64,000 nt of DNA from Rhizobiales bacterium 62-47 (GCA_001899255.1 MKVX01000018.1:435150-499149), one strand, 5' to 3'; shown: positions 27,030 through 36,515, counted from the first letter of the stretch. Program-made: numbers and translations. Notes: generated by a model not told the origin, from the sequence alone.

Positions 27030-27659
27030 ATGGCGAAGTCCAAGCGAAGCAAAACCCGCACCGCCGCAAAATCCACCGCGCGCAAGACATCCAAAGCGCG
27101 CAAGCCTGCAGTGAAGACAGCTGCCAAAGCCAAATCCGCGAAAGGCAAGGCCGCGAAAGCTGTCGCGGCGAAATCGCGCCGTGTCACGACAGCGCGCGCC
27201 AGCAAGGCCGCGCGCGGCAACGTGGCCGCGAATCCTACGCGCGCCGCCAGCACTCGACCGGCCAAGCCTGCACGCATGCCGCAGCGTGTCGCCGTCAGTC
27301 ATTATAACAACGCCGATTTCGAATCCGGTCTGCGCGCCTATGCGCAGTATCGCGATCTCGGCATCGTCGATGCCACCGACGGCATGGTGCGCGCGCATGT
27401 GCTGCGCTTCACCGAGCCGTGCGATCCCGCGGTGGTATCGAAGCTGCATTTCCACGACACCGAATTCCAGATGGTCTACGTGCTGAAGGGTTGGGTGAAA
27501 ACCGAACTCGAGGGGCAGGGCGAGATCATCATGCGGCAGGGCAGCGCGTGGACGCAGCCGCCGAAGATCAAGCACAAGATCAACGATTATTCTGAAGATG
27601 CCGAATTGCTCGAGATCATCCTGCCGGCGGATTTCGGGACCGAAGAGCTGCCGGCATAG
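27030..27659 (+). CDS. Cupin protein with Lys/Ala-rich histone-like tail
   Basis: A 209-residue protein. Residues 1-~85 are almost only Lys, Ala, Arg, Ser and Thr with repeats such as KSAKGKAAKAVAAKS, like the tails of bacterial histone-H1-like and AlgP proteins; this part should be disordered and bind nucleic acid. Residues ~95-205 are a small cupin barrel (KLHFHDTEFQMVYVLKGW, EIIMRQGSAWTQPP, ELLEIILPADF) with two His and a Glu that could hold a metal. The ATG at 27030 follows GGAAGGGAGA. Cupins of this short type are mostly of unknown function; the tail is unusual. Confidence 0.8.
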   Translation: MAKSKRSKTRTAAKSTARKTSKARKPAVKTAAKAKSAKGKAAKAVAAKSRRVTTARASKAARGNVAANPTRAASTRPAKPARMPQRVAVSHYNNADFESGLRAYAQYRDLGIVDATDGMVRAHVLRFTEPCDPAVVSKLHFHDTEFQMVYVLKGWVKTELEGQGEIIMRQGSAWTQPPKIKHKINDYSEDAELLEIILPADFGTEELPA

Positions 27660-27697
27660 ACATCGGCCGCAACTGTAAATACGGCGTCGTCCCTTAC

Positions 27698-27850
27698 GTC
27701 ATTGCGAGGAGTACCTGGATCAGTGCTACGCACTGTCCAAGCACGGGCTTTAGCGACGAAGCAATCCAGTCCTTCCTTGTGGCTTCTGGATTGCTTCGCG
27801 GAGCCTGTGCTCGGACGGCGCAAAGCGCCGATCCGGGTGCTCGCAATGAC
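27698..27850. repeat. Interspersed repeat with 11-bp terminal inverted repeats
   Basis: Begins GTCATTGCGAG and ends CTCGCAATGAC (perfect inverted ends). The interior has inverted GAAGCAATCCAG / CTGGATTGCTTC. A MITE-like or REP-type element filling most of the 404-base gap between the cupin gene and the MFS gene; the remainder of the gap holds no gene that I can see. Confidence 0.75.
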
Positions 27851-28063
27851 CAAGCGCTCTGACCTCATCCAGCTTAAGGGGGAATGGGCCCCTGCTTTCG
27901 CAGCGACGACAAAAGCTACCGCGGAAGATAAGGAGTCGCGCGTTGCTGCCAACAGCACAGTCATGCGGCCTGAGAGGTCGAGCCCGCCATTTGCGGCCCT
28001 CGCTAGATGCGGGCGGCATGCTATAGCCGATGACGCCGATCCGGCGTTGCTGTCGCGAGTCTC

Positions 28064-29257
28064 ATGCTCTTCACCCACCGGCCATTCCTGTTCTATCTCG
28101 GCACGCGCAGTTGCACGCGGTTCGCCACGCAGATCGCGGCCGTCGCGGTCGGCTGGCAGGTCTATGAACTGACCGGCTCCGCCTTCGATCTCGGCATGAT
28201 CGGGCTGGTGCAGTTCGTGCCCTCGGCGCTGGTGGTGTTCGTCGCCGGGCATGCCGCGGACCATTACGATCGCCGTTGGGTCATCGCGCTCTGTCAGCTC
28301 GTCGAGGCGCTGACCGCCGCATATCTCGCACTGGGCACGTTCGGCGGCTGGATCAGCGTGCCGGGAATATTCATCGCGATGACTGTACTCGGTCTGGCGA
28401 CCGGTTTCGAAAGCCCGGCCATCGCCGCGTTGCTGCCGGGCGTCGTGCCGGAAGGCGAGGTGCAGCGCGGCACGGCGATTTCGACGGGTGCGGCGCAGGT
28501 CGTCACCATCACCGGGCCTGCGGTCGGCGGCCTTGCCTATGCGGTGGCGCCGAGCCTGCCTTATGTCGTGATGCTCGTGCTGTGGCTGCTGGGCGCGTTG
28601 CTCGCGGTTGTCATCGTGCGCGAGCGCGCCGTCGTCAGCCACACTGCGACGTCGTTGAAGGCGGTGTTCGCCGGCGTGTCATTCGTGCGGCACAACCCGG
28701 CCATTCTCGGCACCATCTCGCTCGATCTCTTCGCCGTGCTGCTCGGCGGTGCGGTGGCGCTGCTGCCGATCTATGCGAGCGATATTCTCGATGCCGGGCC
28801 GTGGGGGCTTGGCCTGCTGCGGGCCGCACCCGCGGTCGGCGCTTTGCTGATGACGGCGGTGCTGACGCGCTTCACCATCGAGACCCGTGTCGGCATGCGG
28901 ATGTTTCAAGCCGTCATCGTGTTCGGCGTGGCGACCATTGTGTTCGCCGTATCGACGGCGATGTGGCTATCGATTCTGGCGCTGGCGGTGATGGGCGCGG
29001 CCGATACCGTCAGCGTCGTCATCCGCTTCTCGCTGGTGCAATTGGCGACGCCTGACGACATGCGCGGCCGCGTCGGCGCAGTGAACTTCCTGTTCATCAA
29101 TGCGTCGAACCAGCTTGGCCAGTTCGAAAGCGGCGTGACGGCGGCATTGCTCGGCACCGTTCCTGCAGCGGTGCTCGGCGGTGTCGGTACCATCGCGGTG
29201 GCGCTGTTGTGGATGAAACTGTTTCCCACGCTGCGCAAGGTCGAGAGGTTGGAGTAG
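28064..29257 (+). CDS. Major facilitator superfamily transporter (EntS-like)
   Basis: A 397-residue polytopic protein with about twelve membrane helices and the MFS loop 2-3 motif in GHAADHYDRRWVI. The N terminus FLFYLGTRSCTRFATQIAAVAVGWQVYELTGS and the overall pattern match the MFS_3/EntS branch, which includes siderophore and drug exporters. No siderophore genes are nearby. It stands alone on the + strand, flanked by two different interspersed repeats, so it is likely a single-gene unit. Substrate unknown. Confidence 0.87.
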   Translation: MLFTHRPFLFYLGTRSCTRFATQIAAVAVGWQVYELTGSAFDLGMIGLVQFVPSALVVFVAGHAADHYDRRWVIALCQLVEALTAAYLALGTFGGWISVPGIFIAMTVLGLATGFESPAIAALLPGVVPEGEVQRGTAISTGAAQVVTITGPAVGGLAYAVAPSLPYVVMLVLWLLGALLAVVIVRERAVVSHTATSLKAVFAGVSFVRHNPAILGTISLDLFAVLLGGAVALLPIYASDILDAGPWGLGLLRAAPAVGALLMTAVLTRFTIETRVGMRMFQAVIVFGVATIVFAVSTAMWLSILALAVMGAADTVSVVIRFSLVQLATPDDMRGRVGAVNFLFINASNQLGQFESGVTAALLGTVPAAVLGGVGTIAVALLWMKLFPTLRKVERLE

Positions 29258-29294
29258 GGGCGGCGCGTGGTCGGTATGGATCGCAGCGTTTACC

Positions 29295-29393
29295 CGTCAC
29301 CCTGAGGTGCCGGCGCGAAGCGACGGCCTCGAAGGGCGGCGGCGATCCTTCGAGGCTCGGCGTGCAGAGCGCCTCGCACCTCAGGATGACGCC
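29295..29393. repeat. Interspersed palindromic repeat, CATCCTGAGG family
   Basis: Starts GTCACCCTGAGGTGC and ends GCACCTCAGGATGACG, with two CTTCGAGGC-type segments inside. Lies in the gap after the MFS gene, pointing at the end of the SDR gene. Same family as 21511. Confidence 0.75.
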
Positions 29394-29478
29394 GTCTAAA
29401 CTTTTTATCGGCCGAACAAGAACACAGCCACCTCAGGGGCGACAGAGTGAGGGGTCAACCTTGGGATAACGCTGTGCT

Positions 29479-30234
29479 TTACCCGCGGCCGACGAACGGC
29501 ATCTTGGTCGCCATCACCGTCATGAAGAGCACGTTGGCATCGAGCGGCAGGCTCGCCATGTAGGCGACGGCGTTGCCGACGGCGTCGGCGTCCATGCGCG
29601 GCTCCGGCATCTTGCGGCCGTCCGGCTGCAACACGCCCTCGACCATGCGGTCCGTCATCGGTGTCGCCGCGTTGCCGATATCGATCTGGCCGACCGCGAT
29701 GTCGTAAGCGCGGCCATCGAGATTGCTCGATTTGGTCAACCCGGTGATGGCGTGCTTGGTCGAGGTGTAAGCCGCCGAAAACGGCCGTGGCGCGTGCGCG
29801 GAGATCGAGCCGTTGTTGATGATGCGGCCGCCGCGCGGCGTCTGGTCCTTCATGATGCGGAAGGCATGCTGTGTGCACAGGAACGGCGCGGTGAGGTTGG
29901 TATCGACCACGGCTTTCCATTGCTCGATGCTGAGGTCTTCGAACGGCACCGGCGGCGCGCCCATGCCGGCATTGTTGAACAGCACGTCGAGCCGCCCGAA
30001 ACTGTCGGTGATCTTGGCGAACAAGGCGGCAATCGAGGCGGGATCGGCCATGTCGGCGGGGACAGGCAGGCTCTTGCCGTGTGTGGCGCCGAGCTTTTGT
30101 GTTTCCTCCAGCTTGTCGCGGCGGCGGCCGGCCAGCACCACGGTGTATCCTGCCTTCATCAGCGCCAGCGATGCCGCGCGCCCGACGCCGGTGCCCGCAC
30201 CCGTGACGAGCGCAATCTTGCTGGAAGTGGTCAT
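29479..30234 (-). CDS. Short-chain dehydrogenase/reductase
   Basis: A 251-residue classical SDR. NAD(P) binding [15 protein letters not shown] at 11-25, NNAGMG, and the Ser-Tyr-Lys active site in [21 protein letters not shown]. An Arg-rich GRRRDKLEE at the end of beta2 suggests NADPH. The ATG at 30234 is preferred over longer frames that run into the upstream repeat. It lies 128 bases downstream of the Anbu gene on the same strand with a half repeat between, so membership in that operon is uncertain. Substrate unknown. Confidence 0.9.
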   Translation of the reverse strand: MTTSSKIALVTGAGTGVGRAASLALMKAGYTVVLAGRRRDKLEETQKLGATHGKSLPVPADMADPASIAALFAKITDSFGRLDVLFNNAGMGAPPVPFEDLSIEQWKAVVDTNLTAPFLCTQHAFRIMKDQTPRGGRIINNGSISAHAPRPFSAAYTSTKHAITGLTKSSNLDGRAYDIAVGQIDIGNAATPMTDRMVEGVLQPDGRKMPEPRMDADAVGNAVAYMASLPLDANVLFMTVMATKMPFVGRG

Positions 30235-30310
30235 GAATTTCCGCCCTATGTGTTGTCGCGAACGTCCCGGTCGCCGGGAGTCCGGATCGTTGTGCTGCGA
30301 ATAATAGATT

Positions 30311-30334
30311 GCCGGATCGAGCCCGGCAATGACC
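30311..30334. repeat. Half copy of a GGCCGGG-type repeat
   Basis: GCCGGATCGAGCCCGGCAAT followed by GACC. A degraded half of the repeat family with full copies at 36424, 37214, 54025 and 57616. Confidence 0.5.
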
Positions 30335-30362
30335 GGCGCCGCATTGTGAGGCTGCCGATCTT

Positions 30363-31109
30363 TCAGGGCTCGCTCTTGTAGGGCGGGCGCGGAATATTCT
30401 GGTGCGCGGCGCGCAACGCCGCCGACCAGCGCGAGCGCAGGTCGTGGAAGTAGGGTTCGTTTTCCTCGATGCGATGGCTGAGTTCGGCGTCGCAGACATC
30501 GCTGCGCACCAGCAGAAGATCGATCGGCAGGCCGACGCCGAGATTTGAGCGCATCGTCGAGTCCATCGAGATCAGGCCGGTCTTCAGCGCATCGTACAGT
30601 TCGACATCGTAATGCATGGCGCGGTCGAGTACCGGCTTGCCGTATTTGTGTTCGCCGATCTGCAGATAGGGCGTATCGACGGTGCATTCGATGAAGTTGC
30701 CGGCGGGGTAGATCATATAGAGTCGCATGCGCGACCCTTTGATCTGGCCGCCGAACAGGAATGAGACGTCGAAGTTGATATCCTCGGCGTGCAGCGCGAC
30801 GCCCTCGGTGGCATTGATGTGGCGGATGGCGCGGCCGATGCGTTGCGCGGCCTGAAACATCGTCGGCGCGTTCATCAGCGTTTCGGTTTCGCCCGTGATC
30901 GGATCCTGCAGACCTTCGCTCAAGGTGCTGAGCACCGATTGGCTGATGGCGAGATTGCCCGCGCTGGCAATCGCCATGATGCGCTCGCCGGGGTTCTTGA
31001 AGATATGCAGCTTGCGAAAGGTCGAAACGTTATCGAGACCCGCATTGGTGCGCGTGTCGGCGATCATGACCAGGCCATCGCGCACCAGAATTCCGCAGCA
31101 ATACGTCAT
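30363..31109 (-). CDS. Anbu proteasome-like peptidase
   Basis: A 248-residue Ntn-hydrolase-fold protein of the Anbu (ancestral beta subunit) branch related to HslV and proteasome beta. The N terminus [31 protein letters not shown] puts a Thr at position 2, the expected nucleophile after Met removal. [19 protein letters not shown] is typical. Last of four - strand genes with ATP-grasp, alpha-E and transglutaminase proteins, a known gene association predicted to make and degrade a peptide modification. Active-site Thr, the Asp-Arg pair near 18-20 and a downstream Lys are intact. Confidence 0.88.
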   Translation of the reverse strand: MTYCCGILVRDGLVMIADTRTNAGLDNVSTFRKLHIFKNPGERIMAIASAGNLAISQSVLSTLSEGLQDPITGETETLMNAPTMFQAAQRIGRAIRHINATEGVALHAEDINFDVSFLFGGQIKGSRMRLYMIYPAGNFIECTVDTPYLQIGEHKYGKPVLDRAMHYDVELYDALKTGLISMDSTMRSNLGVGLPIDLLLVRSDVCDAELSHRIEENEPYFHDLRSRWSAALRAAHQNIPRPPYKSEP

Positions 31110-31185
31110 CGTGTCGTTCCCAAAACGCCTCCTGCGTCTTACGCAAATGAGGCGGTTTCGGCAACCATCCGGCGCGGCGGAGAAC

Positions 31186-32013
31186 CTATTGCGACTGGCT
31201 TTGCCGCCCGGCCTGATCCACCGTCACGGCGACATGCATGGTTTCCAGCCCGCCGCCATAGCGTGCGCCGCGCACCGGCGCCGCCCCGAGATAGTCCAGC
31301 CCGATTGCAACCCTGACATGCGCATCGGTGGTGCAGATGCCATTGGCCGGATCGAAGCCGACCCAGCCGAGTTTGGGAACGAAGGCTTCGGCCCAGGCAT
31401 GCCCGGCATCCTGATGCACGATGCCGTCGATGCGGCGAAAATGGCCGGTGACGAAGCGTGCGGCAATGCCGGCCTTGCGGGCACAGGCAATGAAGATATG
31501 CGCGTAATCCTGACACACGCCGCGTTTCAGCGTGAAGGCCTCGACGGCGGAGGTGCCGCTGTGCGTCGGGTCCGGATCGAACGTCATGTCGGCGTTGAGA
31601 CGGACCATCAGCTTATGAAGAAATCCCAACGCGTCGGCTCGAGGATCGGCCGCGAGGTTTGCTGTCAGGGCGGACATCGCCGCATCGCTATTCGTCAAGG
31701 GCGTGGCGCGCAGGAACAGGCCGGGCGGGAAGTGTTCATCGGTCCCGCGCAGCACACCGCCGGTGTCTTGCGTTTCGACGATCCCCTCGGCGCTGATGGT
31801 CAGTTCGCTGGTCGGACCTTGAGTCAGGATGTGAGTGATGTTGCCGAAAGCATCGCGTTGCATGTCGAGCCGCGAGTCCGATGAGACATCGATCTGCCAG
31901 TCGGCGACATACTGCCCGTCGTGGTTGCGCGGCGTCATGCGCAGAATCTGGATGATGCCGCTTGCGCGCGGCGCGTAGCTGTAGGTCGTTGCATGAGACA
32001 GATGCAGGCGCAT
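31186..32013 (-). CDS. Transglutaminase-like cysteine peptidase
   Basis: A 275-residue protein with an N-terminal beta domain (MRLHLSHATTYSYAPRASG, the COG1305 start) and a transglutaminase core. The catalytic Cys is in LKRGVCQDYAHIF, His in QDAGHAWAEAF, and Asp in VGFDPANG. Such enzymes cut or form isopeptide/amide bonds. It lies 37 bases after the alpha-E gene and 76 before Anbu. The start at 32013 excludes an upstream stretch antisense-like in composition that overlaps the alpha-E gene. Ribosome site weak (GGAT). Confidence 0.88.
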   Translation of the reverse strand: MRLHLSHATTYSYAPRASGIIQILRMTPRNHDGQYVADWQIDVSSDSRLDMQRDAFGNITHILTQGPTSELTISAEGIVETQDTGGVLRGTDEHFPPGLFLRATPLTNSDAAMSALTANLAADPRADALGFLHKLMVRLNADMTFDPDPTHSGTSAVEAFTLKRGVCQDYAHIFIACARKAGIAARFVTGHFRRIDGIVHQDAGHAWAEAFVPKLGWVGFDPANGICTTDAHVRVAIGLDYLGAAPVRGARYGGGLETMHVAVTVDQAGRQSQSQ

Positions 32014-32050
32014 GTCGGTATCCGGATCGCGCGGCGGCGCGCAGGTTTGC

Positions 32051-32992
32051 TCAACTGAGATATTGCGTGGCGATGATTTCACCCAGCCGTGAATTGTCGC
32101 CAAGGAATTCCTGAATGAACTCGTGCAGGCCGTGCTGGAAGATGTCGTCCATTCTGGCGTGCTCCAGCCGGTTGCGGATGCCGCGCGCGTGGCGCTGCGA
32201 CGGTCCATGCTGGCCGTAGGCAACGCCGATCTGGTCGAGGTTGCGGACCAGATTGCCATAGCAGCTTGCCAGCGAGCGCGGCAGCGAGTCATTGAGGATC
32301 AGCAGGTCGGCGATCAGCCACGGCTTGAGCGTGTCGCGGTAAACCCAATGATAGGCGGTGAGCGCCGACACCGAACGCAGGATCGAGGTCCACTGGTAGT
32401 AATCGAGCGGGCCGCCGACATGTTCTTTCTCCGGCAGCAGCATGTGATATTTGACGTCGAGGATGCGTGCGGTGTTGTCGGCGCGTTCGAGATGCAGGCC
32501 GAGCCGAGAGAACCAGTAGGCGTCGTTGCGCAGCATGGTGCGATAGGCTGAGCCATCGAAGCGCAGCGAAACCTCCTGAACAAAGCGCACGAATGTGGCG
32601 AGTTGCTCGCGCGTCCGCACGCTGTGCCACATCTGCTGCAGCTCGATCCAGCCGCTGTTCATGGTGTCCCACATTTCACCGGTCAACGCGGTGCGGACGG
32701 AGCGCGAATTGAGCCGGGCGTTATCCATGCAGTTGCGGATCGACGACGGATTGTCCAGCGAGAACGCGAGATAGTCGATGACATTGCGCTCGTCGGCCTC
32801 GTCGTAGTGGCGGTAGAATCCATCCGCGACGCCGGCGGTGAGCAGTGCGGAATCCCACTCGTTGGTCTTGCCGACGTAGGCGTTTGGCAAAGCGGTGGCG
32901 CGCAGCGTCGCCTCGATGGTGCGCGCGAGATATTCCGCGCGCTCGACGTAACGCGCCAGCCAGTACAGGTTCTCAGCGGTGCGGGATAACAT
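32051..32992 (-). CDS. Alpha-E domain protein (DUF403)
   Basis: A 313-residue all-alpha protein: MLSRTAENLYWLARYVERAEYLARTIEA, then WRGYLTSILRSVSAL-like helices (YYQWTSILRSVSALTAYHW) and RSLASCYGNLVRNLDQIG. This is the COG2307 alpha-E family, which nearly always neighbours a circularly permuted ATP-grasp protein and is thought to help peptide-bond formation. It follows the ATP-grasp gene after 34 bases. Confidence 0.9.
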   Translation of the reverse strand: MLSRTAENLYWLARYVERAEYLARTIEATLRATALPNAYVGKTNEWDSALLTAGVADGFYRHYDEADERNVIDYLAFSLDNPSSIRNCMDNARLNSRSVRTALTGEMWDTMNSGWIELQQMWHSVRTREQLATFVRFVQEVSLRFDGSAYRTMLRNDAYWFSRLGLHLERADNTARILDVKYHMLLPEKEHVGGPLDYYQWTSILRSVSALTAYHWVYRDTLKPWLIADLLILNDSLPRSLASCYGNLVRNLDQIGVAYGQHGPSQRHARGIRNRLEHARMDDIFQHGLHEFIQEFLGDNSRLGEIIATQYLS

Positions 32993-33026
32993 GCGGTTTG
33001 CCGGTCTCCTTGCGCGTGGGTAAGAG

Positions 33027-34451
33027 TCACGTCTCGTCGTCGAGAATCCAGGTGTCCTTGGTGCCGCCGCCCTGACTCGAATTCACCACCAGCGATCCTT
33101 CCTGCAGCGCGACGCGGGTGAGGCCGCCCGGCACCACCGTCATGCGCTGACGTCCCGTCAGCACGAACGGGCGCAGATCGACGTGGCGCGGCGCCAGCCC
33201 GGATGCCGTGCTGGTCGGGCAGGTGGATAGCGCCAGTGTCGGCTGCGCGATGAAGCCGGACGGATCGTGGTTCAGTCTGGCTCGGAAGTCCTCGATCTCG
33301 GCGCGGGTCGCGGCGGGGCCGATCAGCATGCCGTAACCGCCGGAACCATGCACTTCCTTCACCACCAGTCGGTCGAGATGCTGCAGCACGTAAGCGAGAT
33401 CGTCCGGCTCGCGACAGCGCCAGGTCGGGACGTTCTTCAGGATCGGCTCCTCGTCGAGATAGAACCGCACGATGTCCGGCATATAGCTGTAGATCGCCTT
33501 GTCGTCGGCGATGCCGGTGCCGACGGCGTTCGCCAGCGTCACGTTGCCGGCCATGTAGGCCGACATCAGGCCCGGCACGCCGAGCACGGAATCCGGACGG
33601 AAGGTGAGGGGATCGAGAAAATCGTCATCGACGCGGCGATAGATGACATCGACGCGCTTCAGCCCTTCGGTCGTGCGCATCAGCACTTCTTCGTTCTTGA
33701 CGATGAGGTCGCGGCCTTCGACCAGTTCGATGCCGAGCTTGTCGGCGAGAAACGAATGCTCGTAGTAGGCCGAATTGTAGACACCCGGCGTCAGCAGCGC
33801 GACGGTCGGCTCGACCGAGGCGCTATGCGGCGCGACCGATGCCAGCGTCGCCAGCAATTCGTCGGGATAGCGCTCCACCGGGGCGACGCGATGCCGCGCG
33901 AACAGGTCCGGAAACAGACGCATCATGATTTCGCGGTTCTCCAGCATGTAGGAGACGCCGGAGGGCGTGCGCGCATTGTCTTCCAGCACGAAGAAATTGT
34001 CCGGGCTGACGCGGACGATGTCGATGCCGGCGATGTGGACGTAAACATCGTGCGGTACGTTCTGGCCGTTCATCTCCGGGCGGAACACCGGATTCTGAAA
34101 TATCAGGTCGTCGGGAATGAGCTTGGCGCGGAGAATGTCGCGGCCGTGATAGATGTCGCGCAGAAACAGGTTGATGGCCTTGACGCGCTGCTTCAGGCCG
34201 CGCTCGAGCAGCGCCCACTCCTTTGCCGCAAGAATGCGCGGCACCAAATCGAACGGGATCAGCCGCTCCTGCGCCTCGGTGTCGCCGTAGACGGCGAAGG
34301 TAATGCCGATGCGGCGGAACAGCAGTTCGGCCTCCTGCCGGCGGTATTCCAGCGCATCCGGCGGCAGATCCGCAAGCCAGCGGGCTAGTTCCTGATAGGC
34401 CGGGCGGATGGTTTCGCCGGCGCCATGCATCTCGTCGAACGCTGTTGCCAT
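33027..34451 (-). CDS. Circularly permuted ATP-grasp protein (COG2308)
   Basis: A 474-residue protein with the DUF404/DUF407 layout. The N terminus has ELARWLADLPPDALEYRRQEAELLFRRIGITFAVYG. The middle has the motif FVLEDNARTPSGVSYMLENRE, with acidic and Asn residues expected to bind Mg-ATP. The C-terminal part has VVKEVHGSGGYGMLIGP and a final GGLTRVALQEGSLVVNSSQGG. These enzymes are predicted carboxylate-amine ligases making peptides. It is the first gene of the - strand operon with alpha-E, transglutaminase and Anbu. The 213-base gap upstream should hold the promoter and is divergent to the CinA-like gene. Confidence 0.92.
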   Translation of the reverse strand: MATAFDEMHGAGETIRPAYQELARWLADLPPDALEYRRQEAELLFRRIGITFAVYGDTEAQERLIPFDLVPRILAAKEWALLERGLKQRVKAINLFLRDIYHGRDILRAKLIPDDLIFQNPVFRPEMNGQNVPHDVYVHIAGIDIVRVSPDNFFVLEDNARTPSGVSYMLENREIMMRLFPDLFARHRVAPVERYPDELLATLASVAPHSASVEPTVALLTPGVYNSAYYEHSFLADKLGIELVEGRDLIVKNEEVLMRTTEGLKRVDVIYRRVDDDFLDPLTFRPDSVLGVPGLMSAYMAGNVTLANAVGTGIADDKAIYSYMPDIVRFYLDEEPILKNVPTWRCREPDDLAYVLQHLDRLVVKEVHGSGGYGMLIGPAATRAEIEDFRARLNHDPSGFIAQPTLALSTCPTSTASGLAPRHVDLRPFVLTGRQRMTVVPGGLTRVALQEGSLVVNSSQGGGTKDTWILDDET

Positions 34452-34664
34452 CTGGTGGGAAGTCCCCCGAGACCATGCAAGCGGTGCATTACTGAAACGG
34501 ATGGTAGCAAGGCTCGGGCCAGCGCGATATGCATGGAGTTGCAGCGTTTGCTACAAAGTTCGCAAACATTGCCCGAAATACGGGCGATGAAATGCTTATT
34601 TCAGCGGCAGTTGCCGGCGGCTACGATATCCGCAGCGGCAGCTTCAGCATGAGCGGGGTATTTG

Positions 34665-35402
34665 ATGAGCGAGATTGTGACCGCGGGAATCCTCGTCATC
34701 GGCGACGAAATCCTGTCCGGGCGGACCAAGGACAAGAACATCGGCTTCATCGCCGAGTACCTGACCAATATCGCCATCGACCTGAAGGAGGTGCGCGTCG
34801 TCGCCGACGACGAGGCCGACATCATCGCGGCGCTGAACGCGCTGCGGCACCGCTACAACTACGTGTTCACCACCGGCGGGATCGGGCCGACCCATGACGA
34901 CATCACCGCCGACAGCGTCGCCAAGGCTTTCGGCGTCGGCATCGATCATCACCCGGAGGTGGTGGCGCGGTTCCGCGAGCGCTTCAAGGGGCAGGATCTC
35001 AACGAGGCGCGGCTGCGCATGGCGCGCATTCCCGACGGCGCCGACCTGATCCAGAGCGCGACTATTCTCGCGCCCGGCTTCATGATCGGCAATGTCATCG
35101 TCATGGCGGGTGTGCCGTCGATCATGCAGGCGATGATGGATATCGTCGCACCGAAACTGAAATCCGGCGTCAAGATGCTGTCGGAATCGGTCCGCGCCAA
35201 TGCGCGCGAAGGCGATGTCGGCGGGCCGCTGCGCGAGATCGCCAACGCGCATCCGGACACCATCATCGGCAGCTATCCGTTTCTCGACGAAAACCAGCAA
35301 CCCAACACCAATCTCGTGGTGCGCTCGCGCGACCAGGCTAAGTTGACCGCGGCGATGGACGCGGTGAAAGCGATGGTGGAAGGACTGAAGGCGGCGCGCT
35401 AG
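34665..35402 (+). CDS. CinA-like molybdopterin-binding-domain protein
   Basis: A 245-residue protein holding only the N-terminal CinA / MoaB-Mog-type domain: ILVIGDEILSGRTKDKN, FTTGGIGPTHDDITADSVA, and a C-terminal extension. The nicotinamide-nucleotide amidase half of full CinA is missing. Stand-alone members are called competence/damage-inducible protein A; their function is unclear, possibly pyrophosphatase-like on ADP-ribose or NAD derivatives. The ATG at 34665 is used; a TTG lies one codon before. The thioesterase gene follows after 18 bases. Confidence 0.88.
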   Translation: MSEIVTAGILVIGDEILSGRTKDKNIGFIAEYLTNIAIDLKEVRVVADDEADIIAALNALRHRYNYVFTTGGIGPTHDDITADSVAKAFGVGIDHHPEVVARFRERFKGQDLNEARLRMARIPDGADLIQSATILAPGFMIGNVIVMAGVPSIMQAMMDIVAPKLKSGVKMLSESVRANAREGDVGGPLREIANAHPDTIIGSYPFLDENQQPNTNLVVRSRDQAKLTAAMDAVKAMVEGLKAAR

Positions 35403-35420
35403 CAGATCACGGGACGACGA

Positions 35421-35852
35421 GTGCAAGCGATGGCGGACAGGAATTCACTCTTCTGGCAAATCGTCGACGGCAAGCGGCCAGCGCCGGCTTGCGCCAAGAC
35501 GCTGGGTATCGAGTTCGGCCTGATCGATCCGGATCGCGGCACGATCGAGGTTCACTTCGACGCCAAGCCCGAATTCCTCAATCCGGTCGGTAACGTGCAG
35601 GGCGGATTTCTTGCCGCCATGCTCGACGACACCATGGGACCGGCGCTGGTTGCCACGCTCGACGCCAACGAGTTTGCGCCCACGGTTAGTCTCAATGTCC
35701 AGTTTCACCGTCCCGCCAAAGCCGGCGCCCTCAAAGGCATTGGCCGCGTGGTGCTTCGCGGCAAGGAAGTTTGCCAGCTCAGCGGCGAGTTGCTTCAGGA
35801 TCACAAGATCATTGCGACCGCGACCGCGACGGCGGTCATTCGCAAGGTGTAG
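35421..35852 (+). CDS. PaaI-type hotdog thioesterase
   Basis: A 143-residue hotdog-fold protein. The signature [17 protein letters not shown] carries the catalytic Gly/Asp region of the PaaI family (substrate acyl- or aryl-CoA). It starts at a GTG at 35421 with GGGACG ahead; an ATG at 35430 is an alternative. It follows the CinA-like gene and precedes a phosphoribosyltransferase by 8 bases, so the three may be co-transcribed. Confidence 0.87.
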   Translation: MQAMADRNSLFWQIVDGKRPAPACAKTLGIEFGLIDPDRGTIEVHFDAKPEFLNPVGNVQGGFLAAMLDDTMGPALVATLDANEFAPTVSLNVQFHRPAKAGALKGIGRVVLRGKEVCQLSGELLQDHKIIATATATAVIRKV

Positions 35853-35860
35853 AGGGCGTC

Positions 35861-36388
35861 GTGGCGCAGCAAACCGACAAGAGTATCGATCAGGCCCGCG
35901 CCGACAAGGCCTTTCCTGTGTCGTGGGACCAGTTCCACCGCGATGCGCGCGTGCTGGCGTGGCGGCTGAACGGCGCCGGGCCGTTTCAGGCGCTGGCGGC
36001 GGTGACGCGCGGCGGTCTGGTGCCTGCGGCCATCGTGGCGCGCGAACTCGGCATTCGCACCATCGATACGATTTGTCTGGCGAGCTACGACCATCAGTCG
36101 AAAGGCAACATGACCATCCTCAAGGCTGTGTCGGATAATGTCGCGCAGCTTTGCGGCGAGGGCGGGCGAGGGCTGCTGGTGATCGACGATCTGGTCGATA
36201 CCGGCACCACGGCGCGCGTGGTGCGCGAGATGTTTCCGCAGGCGCATCTGGCCGCGGTCTATGCCAAGCCGATGGGCAAGCCGCTGGTCGATACCTTCAT
36301 CACCGAAGTCTCGCAGGACACCTGGATCTTCTTTCCGTGGGACACCGGCCTGTCGTTCCAGCCGCCGATCCGCGACGGCGCGGCTTGA
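35861..36388 (+). CDS. gpt: Xanthine phosphoribosyltransferase
   Basis: A 175-residue type I phosphoribosyltransferase. The PRPP-binding motif is [15 protein letters not shown] near residues 107-121, and the flexible loop region [11 protein letters not shown] follows the early [14 protein letters not shown]. Similarity is to Gpt/xanthine-guanine PRTs, which salvage xanthine and guanine to XMP and GMP. The GTG start at 35861 follows AGAGGG; longer frames run inside the thioesterase gene. The product ends [14 protein letters not shown], typical of the family. Confidence 0.9.
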   Translation: MAQQTDKSIDQARADKAFPVSWDQFHRDARVLAWRLNGAGPFQALAAVTRGGLVPAAIVARELGIRTIDTICLASYDHQSKGNMTILKAVSDNVAQLCGEGGRGLLVIDDLVDTGTTARVVREMFPQAHLAAVYAKPMGKPLVDTFITEVSQDTWIFFPWDTGLSFQPPIRDGAA

Positions 36389-36423
36389 CGGCCTGACGGC
36401 TCGTTCACTGATTGCTATCGTAC

Positions 36424-36515
36424 CCGTCATGGCCGGATTTATTCCGGCCATCTACGTCTTGGCTGACTACGATAACAGAAGACGTGGATGGCCGGGACGA
36501 GCCCGGCCATGACGA
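36424..36515. repeat. Inverted-pair GGCCGGG palindromic repeat
   Basis: The left half is CCGTCATGGCCGGATTTATT then CCGGCCATCTACGTCTT. The right half is the complement (AAGACGTGGATGGCCGGGAC ... CCGGCCATGACG). The whole can fold as a long hairpin with each half also self-palindromic. Confidence 0.85.

Noticed and set aside
33267..34388. Frame antisense to the ATP-grasp gene
   Set aside because: Shadow frame, Arg/His/Asp-rich, no domain.
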